Part shown: positions 11,219 through 21,569 of the stretch, piece by piece | Position numbering within the stretch: the first letter of the stretch is position 1 | Layout: the number at the start of each line of letters is the position of its first letter | DNA from: Cladopsammia gracilis | Lineage: Eukaryota; Cnidaria; Anthozoa; Scleractinia; Dendrophylliidae | Direction: 5' to 3' | DNA length: 64,000 bases | Assembly (NCBI GenBank): GCA_022457155.1 | Contig: JAJGOT010000137.1 | Coordinates: forward strand, 244,501-308,500 | Notes under the pieces: model-generated | The model's input: the letters and a program-made list of their open reading frames with translations, nothing else | The model's database searches: none | What the model was told of the DNA's origin: nothing | Made by a program: the position numbers and the translations under genes

Positions 11219-11820
11219 GGAAACTTTGTAATGAATTCTTGTTAGAATGATCCAATTTAACGTGTTTTGCGGCAAGTTTATTCGGCAAAGGATTCGTACC
11301 TAAAGTTGACTTCACCCGGTTATTTTGACCACAACCAAATTTTCATGGCCCATCAGTGGTGGGATGAACGGTTTTCCACTGCAACGTTTTTGTGTATAAA
11401 ACCAAAGTGGAACAAGATGTTAACGGGAGTATCCCTGCATTTTTTCACTGCGTAACTCTGTATGATGTTAGTAGCAGTGATTGGTAATAAACTTGTAGAG
11501 CCAATCAGCTTTGTGGGCCAGCGAAGGTGTGAAAACTTTAACTTGAAAGCCTTGTATTCAGCAACGAAGGATTCCCATGTTGATGATCGTTAATGTTCAT
11601 ACCTAGGAAGGGTATTTTATTGAAATAAAAGCCGGTTTGGAACTGGAGTTATTGCACGAGAAACCTTTTGTTTATTGTTTGCTTCAAAGTATTTCTTATT
11701 CCTCAGTAAACGTTTTGATCGCTTTTCACTGAAATGATGGTTTTAAAATTAGTTCATCTATCTAGAACTTGACATGGAGAAAGTGGATGAAGTTTAACTT
11801 TGTTGCGTGATTTGTTGCAG

Positions 11821-11940
11821 GATGAGAAAGGGAACCCTAAACCTGAAGATGAATGGTATTCAGAGGACATCCAGAAATGGAGGTACCCCAGCCTAGTTTC
11901 TTACTCATCGTCAGAATCAGAGGAGGACACGCAGCAGCAG
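11821..11940 (+). CDS. Internal exon of unidentified host gene, copy B
   Basis: This 120-nt phase-0 exon has acceptor gatttgttgcag and donor gtgagt. It is a paralogue of 604-720, identical through DEKGNPKPEDEWYSEDIQKW and differing mainly near the end (LVSYSS in place of LFPDSS, plus one extra Glu). It has no stop, so neither copy is obviously dead. No domain is recognised. Confidence 0.5.
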
Positions 11941-12689
11941 GTGAGTCATCAATTTTTATAAAATAAAAAGAAAAATGTATTATTTTTCCACAGTTTATTT
12001 ACTTTATTTCATAATCAATTAAGCAGCTAAACACGGATATTTTGCTGGGTTAATTAAAAACAGAGTTCAAACGTCGACCAAATCGCTTAATTATTTGTGT
12101 TTAACCAAGGATATACAAGTTAAGGCATGTTGATGTTTTGATGCTGTTGTTAGACTGCTTGCTGTCCCTTTTCAGTCAATCGAGTGGGCGAGCTCGGCGA
12201 GACTGGAGCGAGCAAACAAGCTAAGGGGAAACTGGGGGAAAGGCGGTAGGAAAAGGGACTGCAGTTTCTTCTGTAACTGAAATGTTCAAATTTCCCCCCG
12301 CACCAGGGACGGAAAACTCTGATTGGTTCATAGACAACAGGAAGCTGTCAGCAAGTTTGACAAGTATAGATGGTTTTCACTGTGGCCATGTTGGTGGACA
12401 GAAACAATAGAAATCGTTTGCATAAAAATAGAGTTTCATTCCCAAAGGATGAAAATTTCATTGTTCTGTTCACCAACATGGCCGCCGTGAAAACCATCTA
12501 TTAACAATATTGACACAAAGATATTTCCAGTTTCACATCAGAGATAACGCGATGACATGTAATTCCTCGCGAAGCGAGGTTAATAAATTTGGCGACCGAA
12601 GGCCGCTCGGGTGCTCGGGTCTCGGGAGCTGAGCCGCGCCAAATCGAGCGAAAAAAAAAAAAATATATATATATATATAATTATATATA

Positions 12690-13083
12690 CAATGTGCCCT
12701 CCCGGTTGTTACCATAATGGCTTTATGGCAACTCCTGAACTTGAGCACATGATGTACGGTTACACATTGTTGGATTGCATTGTGGAGTCACGAGTGCTCA
12801 AACTGCGAGCAGTGAGCGAAGCAATATGCCAATAGTGAACACCTTTTACGAGGCTCTCCAACCAATCCAGAGAGTGCTCAAACTGTATGAACAGTGAGCG
12901 TAATATATAATTATATATACAATGTGCCCTCCCGGTTGTTACCATAATGGCTTTATGGCAATTCCTGAACTTGGGCACAGGATGTACGGTTACACATTGT
13001 TGGATTGCATTGTGGAGTCACGAGTGCTCAAACTGCGAGCAGTGAGCGAAGCAATATGCCAATAGTGAACACCTCTTACGAGG
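12690..13083 (+). repeat. Internal direct repeat pair in Helitron-like element
   Basis: About 160 bp starting at caatgtgccctcccggttg (12690) is repeated from about 12920, nearly unchanged, through gccaatagtgaacacc. The second copy runs into the TA microsatellite. Confidence 0.75.
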
Positions 13084-13092
13084 CTCTCCAGC

Positions 13093-13106
13093 CAATATAT
13101 ATATAT

Positions 13107-13184
<78 letters not shown>
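13093..13184. repeat. (TA)n microsatellite
   Basis: About 90 bp of almost pure TA with one short TACACA interruption. The Tyr/Ile-rich ORFs over it on both strands are artefacts. Confidence 0.95.
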
Positions 13185-13370
13185 TGAAGATGTCGTGCAG
13201 TTGCCTGGCAACAAACATCGCGACCGCTGACAATGGCGCGCGCTCATGTTTATTCATGGCGGCGGCCGGACTGACGGTTTACCCTTACTCATCGTCGTGA
13301 AAAAGTGTTACTCTCGATGAAACACAACCAATTTCTGATGCAAATGAGAAAGAACAGCAAATATAACAAC

Positions 13371-13670
13371 GCTGGATTGAACAAATGGCTGGAAATCCTT
13401 TCTCGAGAAGATTAACCACCGAAACTCCGCTGGAGCGACAACAGCGACTTGAAATTCAACGCGATCGAGCAACGAAGAAACAAGTTACGACAGCATCGAT
13501 TACAAAGACTTCGAGCAGCCTGACCAAATGCCTCCATTAGAATTCTGAACGAAACCGATCACAAGAGGCGACACCGACTGGAAGTGTTGGACAAAATGAT
13601 TCTGTTTATAGACGCAACGAGAGCAAACACTGATTACAGGCTGGGAAAGGCTCAAAGAAGAAGAACGATT
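13371..13670 (+). pseudogene. Degenerate Helitron Rep N-terminal-type repeats
   Basis: In shifting frames this stretch encodes ETPLERQQRLEIQRDR (about 13419-13466) and NETDHKRRHRLEVLD (about 13544-13590). Short Arg/Glu-rich repeats of the form ET..(E/Q)R..RLE..R are typical of the start of animal Helitron Rep/helicase proteins. Stops interrupt the frame and nothing of the helicase follows. This is remnant coding sequence recognised by pattern only. Confidence 0.4.
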
Positions 13671-13772
13671 AAGAAATCTAGCTCAAATCACCGCACTTTA
13701 ATCCGCTCTTTAATGCTCTTCAATTGAAACAACCTACATTTAAAGGCAAGTAAGCTTAAGCTTATATACAAC

Positions 13773-15520
13773 CCTCCATAAATTATTCTTTAATCTACCT
13801 TTTGCAAAAAAAAAAGATTTCAAGTAGCTGAACAACTGACAGGCAGATCATAAGAGGATATTTTTCAATATAAAAAATTAGTACCAAAACACTGGAAACT
13901 ATTGTCTTAGTACATACTGTAACTTAAATTGATGATAATGTGATTAAAGAGCGTCCAATGTGGCCTGGCCTTTGTGTAGCCAAAATAATATCTGTTTCAC
14001 TTAGTCTCTCCACATTGAGTTTGGCAATATTCAACCAATTAATAGTTTGCGTCCAGAAAATCTGACTAAAATGACAATGTATGAATGTAAAGGGAACAGG
14101 TTAATTTTGGGAAATTGAATACAAGTTCACTGTAGTTATATGACTATGTGAACTGTATTGACACCAGTAAGGAGAATGTACATCTACAAATTAATTTTGA
14201 TTTTGAGATTTTTAAAGGGGTTAACTTGTCATGAAGGCCTAAGTCCTGGTCTTAACCTACGAATTCTCCATCCTGGTCTCTATACATTGCTTATGATATT
14301 TGCAAAGAATATGTTGCTTCATCTTGAATATTCATGTTTAACTTTTGTAATCAATTTTGTAATTCTCATGACCTGTATCCAAAATATAGTATTAACTCCT
14401 GCAATCTCAACCATTCAAGCAAATAGTCAATTGGATTAGCAATTATTTGATACACAGTACATAGAACAACAGCTACAGAATTATGTAAAGGGAACAGGTT
14501 AATTTTGGGAGATAGCACTCACAAGCTTCAAAAAGGAAATTTAATCAAGACAGCAGGAGTTACCTATTATTCTTTAATCTACCTTTTGCAACAAAAAAAA
14601 TATTTTAGGTAGCTAAACAACTGACAGGCAGACCATAAGACGACATTTTTTCAATATAAAAAATTGGTACTCAAACACTGGAAACTATTGTCTTAGTACA
14701 TGCTGTAAATTGATGATTATTGATATTCTCGCTAAGGTCACTAAGGAACTTTGATATAAGATTAAATGACATGGAAAGATGCAAGAAAACTGGTCTGATC
14801 TGATGGAAGCCAAAACTCTTTCCAGCACAGATATATAGTTCTACAAAATGTATCCATGATGTCAACATGTAATTTCTCTTTTAAGTATGATCAAAGGTGA
14901 AAATTATTTCACAAATATACAACATTTGCATAATGTAGCATTATTTGTATAATTTTCCATACGCTATCTTGAGTTTACGACATTTGTTGCAAAATAGTTC
15001 AATAATAAATAATATTAAAATGGTTTAGTAAGGAGAATTTTTGTCTACAATTTTGATTTTGCAAAGAAAAAACAATTTTCTGTTAGCAATTGTGACCAGC
15101 TAATGTGTAGCAACTGTATAGATAATTAAACACATGACACATCAACATTACTGCTTCACATTTATTATTGGAATGGTGATCAGTATCTCAAATCTCCTCA
15201 CAATATCAGTGTACAAACAAGTACATAGATTATGCAAATGAGAACCTGATCACCTTTAACATGAGTTGTCTGTGGAAATTGAATACAAATTCACTGTAGT
15301 TATATGACTGTGAACTGTATTGACACCAGTAAGGAGAATGTACATTTGCAAATTAATTTTCATTTTGAGATTTTTAAAGGGGTTAACTTGTCATGAACAC
15401 CTAAGCCCTGATCTTAACCTAAGAATTCTCCATCCTGGTCTCTATACATTGCTTAGTATATAGAACAACAGCTTCAGCATTATGTAAAGGAACAGGTTAA
15501 TTTTGGGAGATAGCACTAAC
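13773..15520 (+). repeat. Two further internal direct-repeat pairs in Helitron-like element
   Basis: The 13773-13925 block (attattctttaatctacc onward) recurs at 14562-14712. The 14090-14300 block (aggttaattttgggaaattg, then gacaccagtaaggagaatg) recurs at about 15270-15520. The copies are degraded. No gene is seen here; the 93-codon ORF at 14158 lies inside the repeat and has no recognisable domain. Confidence 0.6.
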
Positions 15521-16001
15521 AAGCTTCAAAAAGAAAATTTAATGAACACAGCATAAACAAACTCTTATCCAATCAAAATAAACAGAACACCACTTCATAT
15601 TGTCCTAGACCCATGTCCACAACAATACTATACATCCACTTTCAGACCAATTTTCTTTCTGACAAAAATTAATGAACATAGGTTGGGAGGGGGGGGACGA
15701 AGGGCCCTAGGATCTTTTGATACCCAGTCCCATAGCAGTTACAGTGACCCACAGCTCAAAACCCAAAACTGACTACTACCAGTTCCCACTTATTATAATT
15801 TAGGAAGACAGGGCACTAAGTACAAGTTAAATCAAAGCGACTGGGAACGAGAATGTCTCAACTTTAAATTTCGGGGCTATTGCCGGCATGCAACCCAACC
15901 TCTCCAGTCAAATCAGAAATTCCATTTCTCCCACATCGCTAAAATTTTGCAGTGCATCCTCCCCCGAGCTTCGCGAGGTTCTGCGAGACACGTATTTCTA
16001 G

Positions 16002-17190
16002 TAGCGGGAATGAAAATGTTTTAGACAATTTGTCTGGTTAGCTCAGTGGTTAGTTTTAAATGAAGAACAGATATTGGCGGTGGAAGGGCTTCTATCGGGG
16101 AAAGATGTCATGGCTGTGCTACCAACTGGCTTCAGAAAAACAAAACAGTCATTAGACTGTCAAAATTGTCAACGGAGGAATTGTAAACATTGCCTGCTCC
16201 ACGCGGCTATAACGGGAAGCAAATGGATGCTAAAATCACAGCCTTGATTGAGGCAAACCTCAAGTTTCTACAAGTTGAATAGCTTTCTTTTTAAGCTTCA
16301 ACACTCTCTGCTAAGCTTACTAAATGGATCTGCAAAACAGCTGGACCCAGCGTGACAAAATAGCAGGAAATACATTCCATGGCCAACAAAGCATTTCAGA
16401 TCCTGTCATTTCAGAGAGAAAAGCTAAAGAATGAGTATAAACCTTTCCTACATAAAAACCAATATGCCAATAATGGCAAAAGCAACAAACCAACCGCCAG
16501 GCAAACAAGCTAAAACGGGTCAAATTTTACAAGAGCAAACACCATGGGAAACCACAACAGACAGACTTGACCTCTTGTCCGTTGCACGCGTCATTTTAAG
16601 GGTTTAAAATCCTCCATATTTCTGATTTTCAGCACACATTTCTAGCAAACACAAGTAGATAGATTGGGTGCAGAGTTTCGGAAAGCTTTAGACTTTCTGT
16701 CATGATCTTGTAAAGCAAAGCGCCATCCTTTAATCTTTAATCTTTAATCATTAATCACAGTTCGTAACCATACATAACTGATACAAATGAACTAATACTA
16801 ACATATACAATCGAACAAAAATAGAAAAATGGTTAACAGGACGGTAGCAGGGGGAAACCAAATTCCCATGCTAAGACATGCCCTCCAAAAAAGAAAAAAC
16901 AGAAATAATAAAAATTAATTAATTAATTAAAAAAGGTTTTAAGATGATATGTAAGTCCCCTTATTCTTAAAATTTGTCTTACATACGACAAAAATCAGAG
17001 GCCTCTGTCTCTCTCTTCGGCTTTCTTCCTCCACTTCATCTCCGTACCAGTTTCATAGGCATTTTTTCGCCCATCAAGGCGATCAAAGCAAACAAAACAA
17101 ACTCACGAACAGCAGAAATTACATTTTCTGTCCTTGAATAAACGACGTTAATGGAGTCCTCTTTGTAAATAATAAATGTATAACCGGTAT
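16002..17190. other. Copy B downstream half, no firm gene
   Basis: Collinear with 7827-8840 of copy A and noncoding as far as can be seen. The 6 bases at 17185-17190 (CGGTAT) are the left target duplication of the Polinton-like element. Confidence 0.45.
16729..16935 (-). mobile_element. Small retroposon-like insertion with TTTAATC repeats
   Basis: Copy A reads straight from cgccatcc into aaaggtttttagatg. Copy B has about 205 bp inserted here, beginning with three TTTAATC units and ending in an AATT-rich run. A short tandem repeat at one end suggests the 3' tail of a minus-strand LINE or SINE. It has no coding capacity. Confidence 0.5.
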
Positions 17191-18008
17191 AGTAGTATAG
17201 AGCGCATGTTTTAATCCTCTTTTTTGTGGGGGAATCTCATTAACGTGTGGGGGAATAAATTAACGCCAGTGATGTCATAGTCTATTGTCTTGAACTCATG
17301 AATAAAATGCTGTGGAATCTCATTAACGTGCGGTGGTACACATTAACGACCGTTATTGCTGTGGTATTTAATTACCTAGAATAACCAGTTCCAAAAACCG
17401 GGTTGACAAGATTTCAAAACAATGGTACAATAACCTTGCCCAAACTTGCCCGCTTTATACCATCTCACTTCAAAACAAAACACAACTGACACAGATATCC
17501 TTTACAGACATAGATCAAAACAACATGCCTTGACCAGGACTCGAACCTGGGTTACTGCGGCCACAACGCAGTGTCTTAACCACTAGACCATCAAAGCTGT
17601 GGATATTATAACCGAATAAAACTAATAAGAGGGTTCCGAAACATTCAAGTTTAGAAGCAATAAAATTGCGCAGTATAAAAAAGCGCTTTTCTTTCTTTTA
17701 CTTTCTTTACCGGTGGCTTCAAAGTTCAAACTTTTAATTATGCGAACTTACACTGAACTAAATTTGCATGAAAAATTAGCACCTCCGAAAAATAAACAAA
17801 GCAACCAATTACATGCGCGCGCTAAAACAATGAACCCACACTTTGTTTAAGATAAAACTATATTTATTGATAACAAACAATTTCATAATTATACAGACAA
17901 TTTAAAAGCTTAGTTGGAAAGGAACAGAGTTGATTTATTATTTTTCATCGGGTTTATACAAAGTACTCTTTGATTCCCTTGGTTTTCTGTGTCTCACCGC
18001 ACTGCAAT
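17191..18008 (+). repeat. Left TIR of Polinton-like element
   Basis: Reverse complement of 20895-21856 apart from the inserted retroposon in the right arm. It includes the minus-strand tRNA-His gene and, at its inner edge, the last about 23 codons of the minus-strand zinc-ribbon ORF. Confidence 0.85.
17526..17597 (-). tRNA. tRNA-His (GTG) in left TIR
   Basis: The 72-nt sequence read on the minus strand folds as a tRNA. It has a 7-bp acceptor (GCTTTGA with TCAAGGC, one G-T pair), D arm with TAGTGGTTA, anticodon loop TTGTGGC in a CTGCG/CGCAG stem, and T arm GGTTCGAGTCC. The anticodon is GTG, giving histidine. A-box and B-box sequences for RNA polymerase III are intact. It has a twin at 21308-21379 in the other TIR. 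Confidence 0.88.
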
Positions 18009-18807
18009 CATCGCAACGAGCAAGGGTTTCTTTCACGTGTTTAGTTTTGTCCAAAGGAATCTTGTGCTCGCATATGGGGCAAATCTTTTTATTATCATGC
18101 CAAAAGCATTTGGGACATTTCACGACTCCGGTTACATACACATTTGAACTCTCGCAATGATGACATGGGATTTGACTTTTTGCCTGAATTATTTTCTCGC
18201 TTTCAGAAGAGCTTTCCTCTTCTTCATTGTCGGTTGAATTTCATTCATCCTCTTCATTACTTTTAATTTCTTGGTCGCTCTCTTCAGACTCATCGGCCGG
18301 ACTGTTCTCAGAAGCCCTTTCCTCACCTTCGTTGTCTGTTGAATCTTCTTCATAAGCCTCGTTGTCGGATTCTTTTTGTTCTTGATAGATCTTTTCTTTC
18401 TCTAAAAGATCGCTTAACAGTTTTTTATTCTTGATTAAACGCTTATCAATTCCCAACTCTGCGAGTCCATCTAAAAAAGTATTAAGCGCACGGGGTCGGG
18501 CTACATCATCGTTATGGGGAAGTAGCACATACTCAACCAGATCTGCGATGTTTGTGACGGGTATTATGCGTTGATTTTGGAGTAATTGGCCTCTAGGTGC
18601 CCAAAACAGGATATCTTTGGAAGCGGCCATGCTATGCAACAAATCAGAAGCACGTTCTTTTGACACTGCTTTGGAAAGATTGCCTAAAACATCTTTAATT
18701 CTTGGCTCCTCGTTGTCTTCCTCGTCATCGTTGTCCTCATCGGAGGTTATGGTGTCTTCCATACCGCTCTCCATTTCTTCTTCATCCCAGTCTACTTTTC
18801 TCTTCAT
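17938..18807 (-). pseudogene. Acidic protein with C-terminal zinc ribbon, split by an in-frame stop
   Basis: The frame opens at 18807 and runs 188 codons to a TGA at 18241-18243, then continues open in the same frame for another 100 codons to a TAA at 17938-17940. The first part has an acidic start, a middle segment of ordered appearance (about residues 40-135) and a Glu/Ser/Asp-rich tail. After the stop come CHHC, CPKC, CPIC and CDDC pairs, which look like one or two zinc ribbons, and then a basic end. The extended open frame suggests one original protein of about 289 residues broken by a nonsense change, or read through. The family is not recognised. The last codons lie within the TIR. A TATAAAAG motif is about 60 bp upstream of the start. 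Confidence 0.55.
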
Positions 18808-18865
18808 ATCGATCCGTATTCGTTAAAGACAAGCTTGAAATGATAAATGCAATGATGTATAGTTT

Positions 18866-18873
18866 CTTTTATA
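18866..18873 (-). promoter_or_regulatory. TATA motif for the acidic/zinc-ribbon gene
   Basis: TATAAAAG read on the minus strand, about 60 bp upstream of the ATG at 18807. The spacing suits a short 5' leader. Confidence 0.5.
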
Positions 18874-19195
18874 GCATCAAAATGCCCAAGCTTGTAACAA
18901 CGGGGGCCAATAAGTCTTGTATAAAGCCACCACCCTCTTGTACAAGTATTTGCTTCTTTGTCTTGTAGGGAACGTTTTGATTGGCCAGGTTAATAAGAGC
19001 ATCCCTATGTCGGAGCAAAACACGCTTATTTGTTTCAGGACAGGGAATGTTTTCCGTAAGAACATTATAAATAATATGTAACAAGGCGTGAACCTGTTGT
19101 GGAGAAGCTGTCCTTAAGAGAAATTGGCGCTGATGATCGGGACCATTAGCTAAGAGTTGTAGAAAACCGCGGTTGTTCTTCACTACTTGAGACAT
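18869..19195 (-). CDS. Small protein with basic linker and hydrophobic C terminus (unknown)
   Basis: The gene has 108 codons, with ATG at 19195 and stop at 18869-18871. The N-terminal about 60 residues look helical (for example FLQLLANG and VHALLHIIYNVL). A Lys/Arg-rich stretch (KTKKQI) leads into GGGF and a Leu/Val-rich tail. Small proteins with a Lys-rich segment followed by Gly-Gly-Phe and a hydrophobic end occur in virus-like elements of animals, and a minor-virion or adenovirus pX-like role is conceivable, but this is resemblance only. A TATA-like motif precedes it. The upstream neighbour on the opposite strand is the ATPase gene, sharing a divergent promoter region. Confidence 0.6.
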   Translation of the reverse strand: MSQVVKNNRGFLQLLANGPDHQRQFLLRTASPQQVHALLHIIYNVLTENIPCPETNKRVLLRHRDALINLANQNVPYKTKKQILVQEGGGFIQDLLAPVVTSLGILML

Positions 19196-19230
19196 AACTG
19201 TAGAGTGAGCTACGAATAGTGAGTTGTTGT

Positions 19231-19238
19231 CTTATATC
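19231..19238 (-). promoter_or_regulatory. TATA-like motif for the small protein gene
   Basis: GATATAAG on the minus strand, about 35-45 bp upstream of the ATG at 19195. Confidence 0.4.
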
Positions 19239-19264
19239 GTGGAATAGAAGGAAAAAACAATAGA

Positions 19265-19457
19265 ATTTAGCCGGGAGGAGGAGGTGAAAACAATATATAT
19301 AATTGAGGAGGGGGAGGAGGAGGAGGAGGAGGAGGCGAAAACAATAGAATTGAGGAGGAGGAGGAGGAGGTGAAAACAATAGAATTGAGGAGGAGGAGGA
19401 GGAGTAGGAGGAGGAGGAGGTGGAGGAGGTGAAAACAATAGAATTGAGGAGGAGCTA
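19265..19457. repeat. GGA-rich minisatellite in the divergent promoter region
   Basis: Four to five copies of a purine-rich unit containing GTGAAAACAATAGAATTGAGG, separated by (GGA)n runs of different length. It fills most of the space between the two divergent genes. The Pro/Ser-rich minus-strand ORFs across it are artefacts. Confidence 0.85.
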
Positions 19458-19460
19458 GCC

Positions 19461-19467
19461 TATATAA
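19461..19467 (+). promoter_or_regulatory. TATA box for the ATPase gene
   Basis: TATATAA in the context ctagcctatataagtgag, 54-60 bp upstream of the ATG at 19521 and directly after the GGA minisatellite. Confidence 0.55.
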
Positions 19468-19520
19468 GTGAGCAACATTCACCTCTTTCTCAGTTCACAT
19501 TGAGCTTTCATTGACTTGAC

Positions 19521-20880
19521 ATGATTTTGTCCTGTCCCGTTTGTGAGAAGACATTTAGCAGGAAAGATAATATGCAAAGACACATGACCAACAAACACGC
19601 CAGTCCTACTTTCACTCCATTTAAAGCAATGTCGATTTCTACACAAAAGTGTCAGCGGTTTCACTTCAAGCACCCTTTTACTTGTATGGTTGCAGGGATG
19701 ATCGGTTCGGGGAAAACGTTTTGGGTTCAATCACTGTTACAACAGGCCTCAGGCGTGATAAACCCACCACCCGAGAGGATTGTCTGGTGTTATTCCCAAT
19801 GGCAGCCCGCGTACGTACAAATGCTAGTCACAATACCACAAATTGAATATTTGTCAAGGGTATTCCTCCAGCGTTGGAACACGATTCCTATTTCGATGTC
19901 AACAAACGGAACTTAATCGTCTTTGACGATCAGATGATTGACGCCGGCAAAGACAAGCGAATAGTAAACCTTTTTACACGAGGTTCTCATCACCGCAACC
20001 TGAGTGTCATTTATATCGTACAGAATCTATTTCATCAGGGAAAGGAAAGCCGAAGCATCAGTTTAAACAGTCACTACCTGGTCCTTTTCAAGAATCCCAG
20101 AGACAAACTGCAAATTTTGACCCTAGCTAAGCAAATGTATCCTGGGCAAACGGCTTTCTATATAAACCAGTACGAAGAGGCTGTACGAAGACCCTATGGT
20201 TATCTCCTGGTGGATTTAAAAACAACCACACAAGATAATTGTAGACTGCGAACGAAGGTACTACCCGGAGAAGAACAATTTAATCAAACAGGAGTACAAG
20301 ACAATATTTCTCAGGAGCTACTAAAGTATCTCAGACTACAGAACCTTTCGACATCTCCAGTTGTCTCAGCCATGCAGGGACTACAGGACAGAATGGACAA
20401 CCTTCTCTCTCGTACAGACCTTGGGGAATATGACAAAGCCAAACAGTACCTTGAGCTGCAAAACAGATATCTGACGTTTAAACATCAATTGAATGGAAGA
20501 CCTCAACAGTCTGATGAAATGAAAAGAAGTTTTGCAAGTCATCCGGAAGCTAATTTACCCACCATTATACAAGAACCCACAGCAGTAACAGCGGTGACAA
20601 CCTCTACACCCTTAAATCCATTTATCGCGACACCCTCCCCAGCGCCCACCATACAAGAAACTTCCGAAGTGACGCCACTACCTTTAAATCCAGCCATCTT
20701 GACCCCTCCCCCCCCCCCCCCCCCACAGTGCAAACACCATCGCCAGCGCCGAAGCGCAAACGACCTCGAATCCAATTGGTTAATTACTTAGATGTTGGTG
20801 ACAATAAACCTAAAAGGCGATCGCGGCGTTATAGATTTAGAGCTGAACCTTACAAGCATTCTAAGAATCAAGAGGATTAA
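19521..20880 (+). pseudogene. C2H2 finger plus FtsK/HerA (A32)-type packaging ATPase, frameshifted
   Basis: The coding sequence starts at 19521 with a single C2H2 finger (CPVCEKTFSRKDNMQRH, residues 5-21), followed by a P-loop GMIGSGKT (about residues 56-63). The frame shifts near 19840-19880. The continuation (open from 19874) has a hydrophobic strand ending in acidic FDDQM, a Walker B motif, and then a segment ending VIYIVQNLF, as in A32-like DNA-packaging ATPases of Polintons and large DNA viruses. A second frame change occurs at the poly(C) tract at about 20706-20725; beyond it, an alternative frame encodes a Lys/Arg-rich tail ending at 20880. The ATPase domain is near full length. In related elements this enzyme pumps DNA into capsids. 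The breaks suggest the copy is inactive. Confidence 0.72.
20706..20725. repeat. Poly(C) tract inside the ATPase gene tail
   Basis: About 20 C residues within a proline-coding region. The frame before the tract ends at 20791, whereas a different frame continues as a basic tail to 20880, so tract length decides the C terminus. Confidence 0.85.
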
Positions 20881-21307
20881 TAACACCCGAAACGTGATTG
20901 CAGTGTGGTGAGACACAGAAAACCAAGGGAATCAAAGAGCATTTTGTATAAACCCGATGAAAAAGAATAAATCAACTCTGTTCCTTTCCATCTAAGCTTT
21001 TAAATTGTCTGTATAATTATGTACTTGTTTGTTATCAATAAATATAGTTTTATCTTAAACAAAGTGTGGGTTCATTGTTTTAGCGCGCGCATGTAATTGG
21101 TTGCTTTGTTTATTTTTCGGAGGTGCTAATTTTTCATGCAAATTTAGTTCAGTGTAAGTTCGCATAATTAAAAGTTTGAACTTTGAAGCTACCGGTAAAG
21201 AAAGTAAAAGAAAGAAAAGCGCTTTTTTATACTGCGCAATTTTATTGCTTCTAAACTTGAATGTTTCGGAACCCTCTTATTAGTTTTATTCGGTTATAAT
21301 ATCCACA

Positions 21308-21379
21308 GCTTTGATGGTCTAGTGGTTAAGACACTGCGTTGTGGCCGCAGTAACCCAGGTTCGAGTCCTGGTCAAGGCA
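21308..21379 (+). tRNA. tRNA-His (GTG) in right TIR
   Basis: This 72-nt sequence is identical by eye to the minus-strand gene at 17526-17597, with the same cloverleaf and GTG anticodon. Being in the mirrored TIR, it is transcribed in the opposite direction, so both tRNA genes point outward from the element centre. Confidence 0.88.
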
Positions 21380-21472
21380 TGTTGTTTTGATCTATGTCTG
21401 TAAAGGATATCTGTGTCAGTTGTGTTTTGTTTTGAAGTGAGTTGGTATAAAGCGGGCAAGTTTGGGCAAGGT

Positions 21473-21569
21473 CAAACCAACTCTTACCTAAGGAATGGGT
21501 ATTCCTAAACGGCATCTCTTAAGAATATTTGACTCTTTTGGAGCCATCTCCCTCATGCCCCTAACACTA

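Larger units (their letters stand above)
12563..16001. mobile_element. Helitron-like insertion (3.4 kb)
   Basis: Copy A has uninterrupted sequence at this site (gacatgtaa|tagcggg). Here 3,439 bp lie between the A and the T, with no target duplication, and the 3' end is CTAG followed by T, as expected for Helitrons. The 5' end is TTCCTCGCG rather than a plain TC. An 11-bp motif at the 5' end (CCTCGCGAAGC) recurs inverted at 15968-15978, about 25 bp from the 3' end. The interior contains degenerate Rep N-terminal-type peptides, a TA microsatellite and three pairs of internal direct repeats. No intact Rep/helicase is present. Confidence 0.65.

Noticed and set aside
13005..13257. Tyr/Ile repeat proteins
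   Set aside because: Translations of the (TA)n microsatellite; the same applies to the ORF over 27414-27516.
18869..19195. Firm assignment as adenovirus pX or minor capsid protein
   Set aside because: The resemblance rests on a Lys-rich stretch before GGGF and a hydrophobic tail; without a profile search this is too weak, so it is left as unknown.
19146..19482. Pro/Ser-rich minus-strand ORFs
   Set aside because: Translations of the GGA minisatellite between two divergent genes, with no conserved frame.
20539..20775. Gly-rich minus-strand ORF
   Set aside because: Antisense of the proline-rich tail and poly(C) tract of the ATPase gene.
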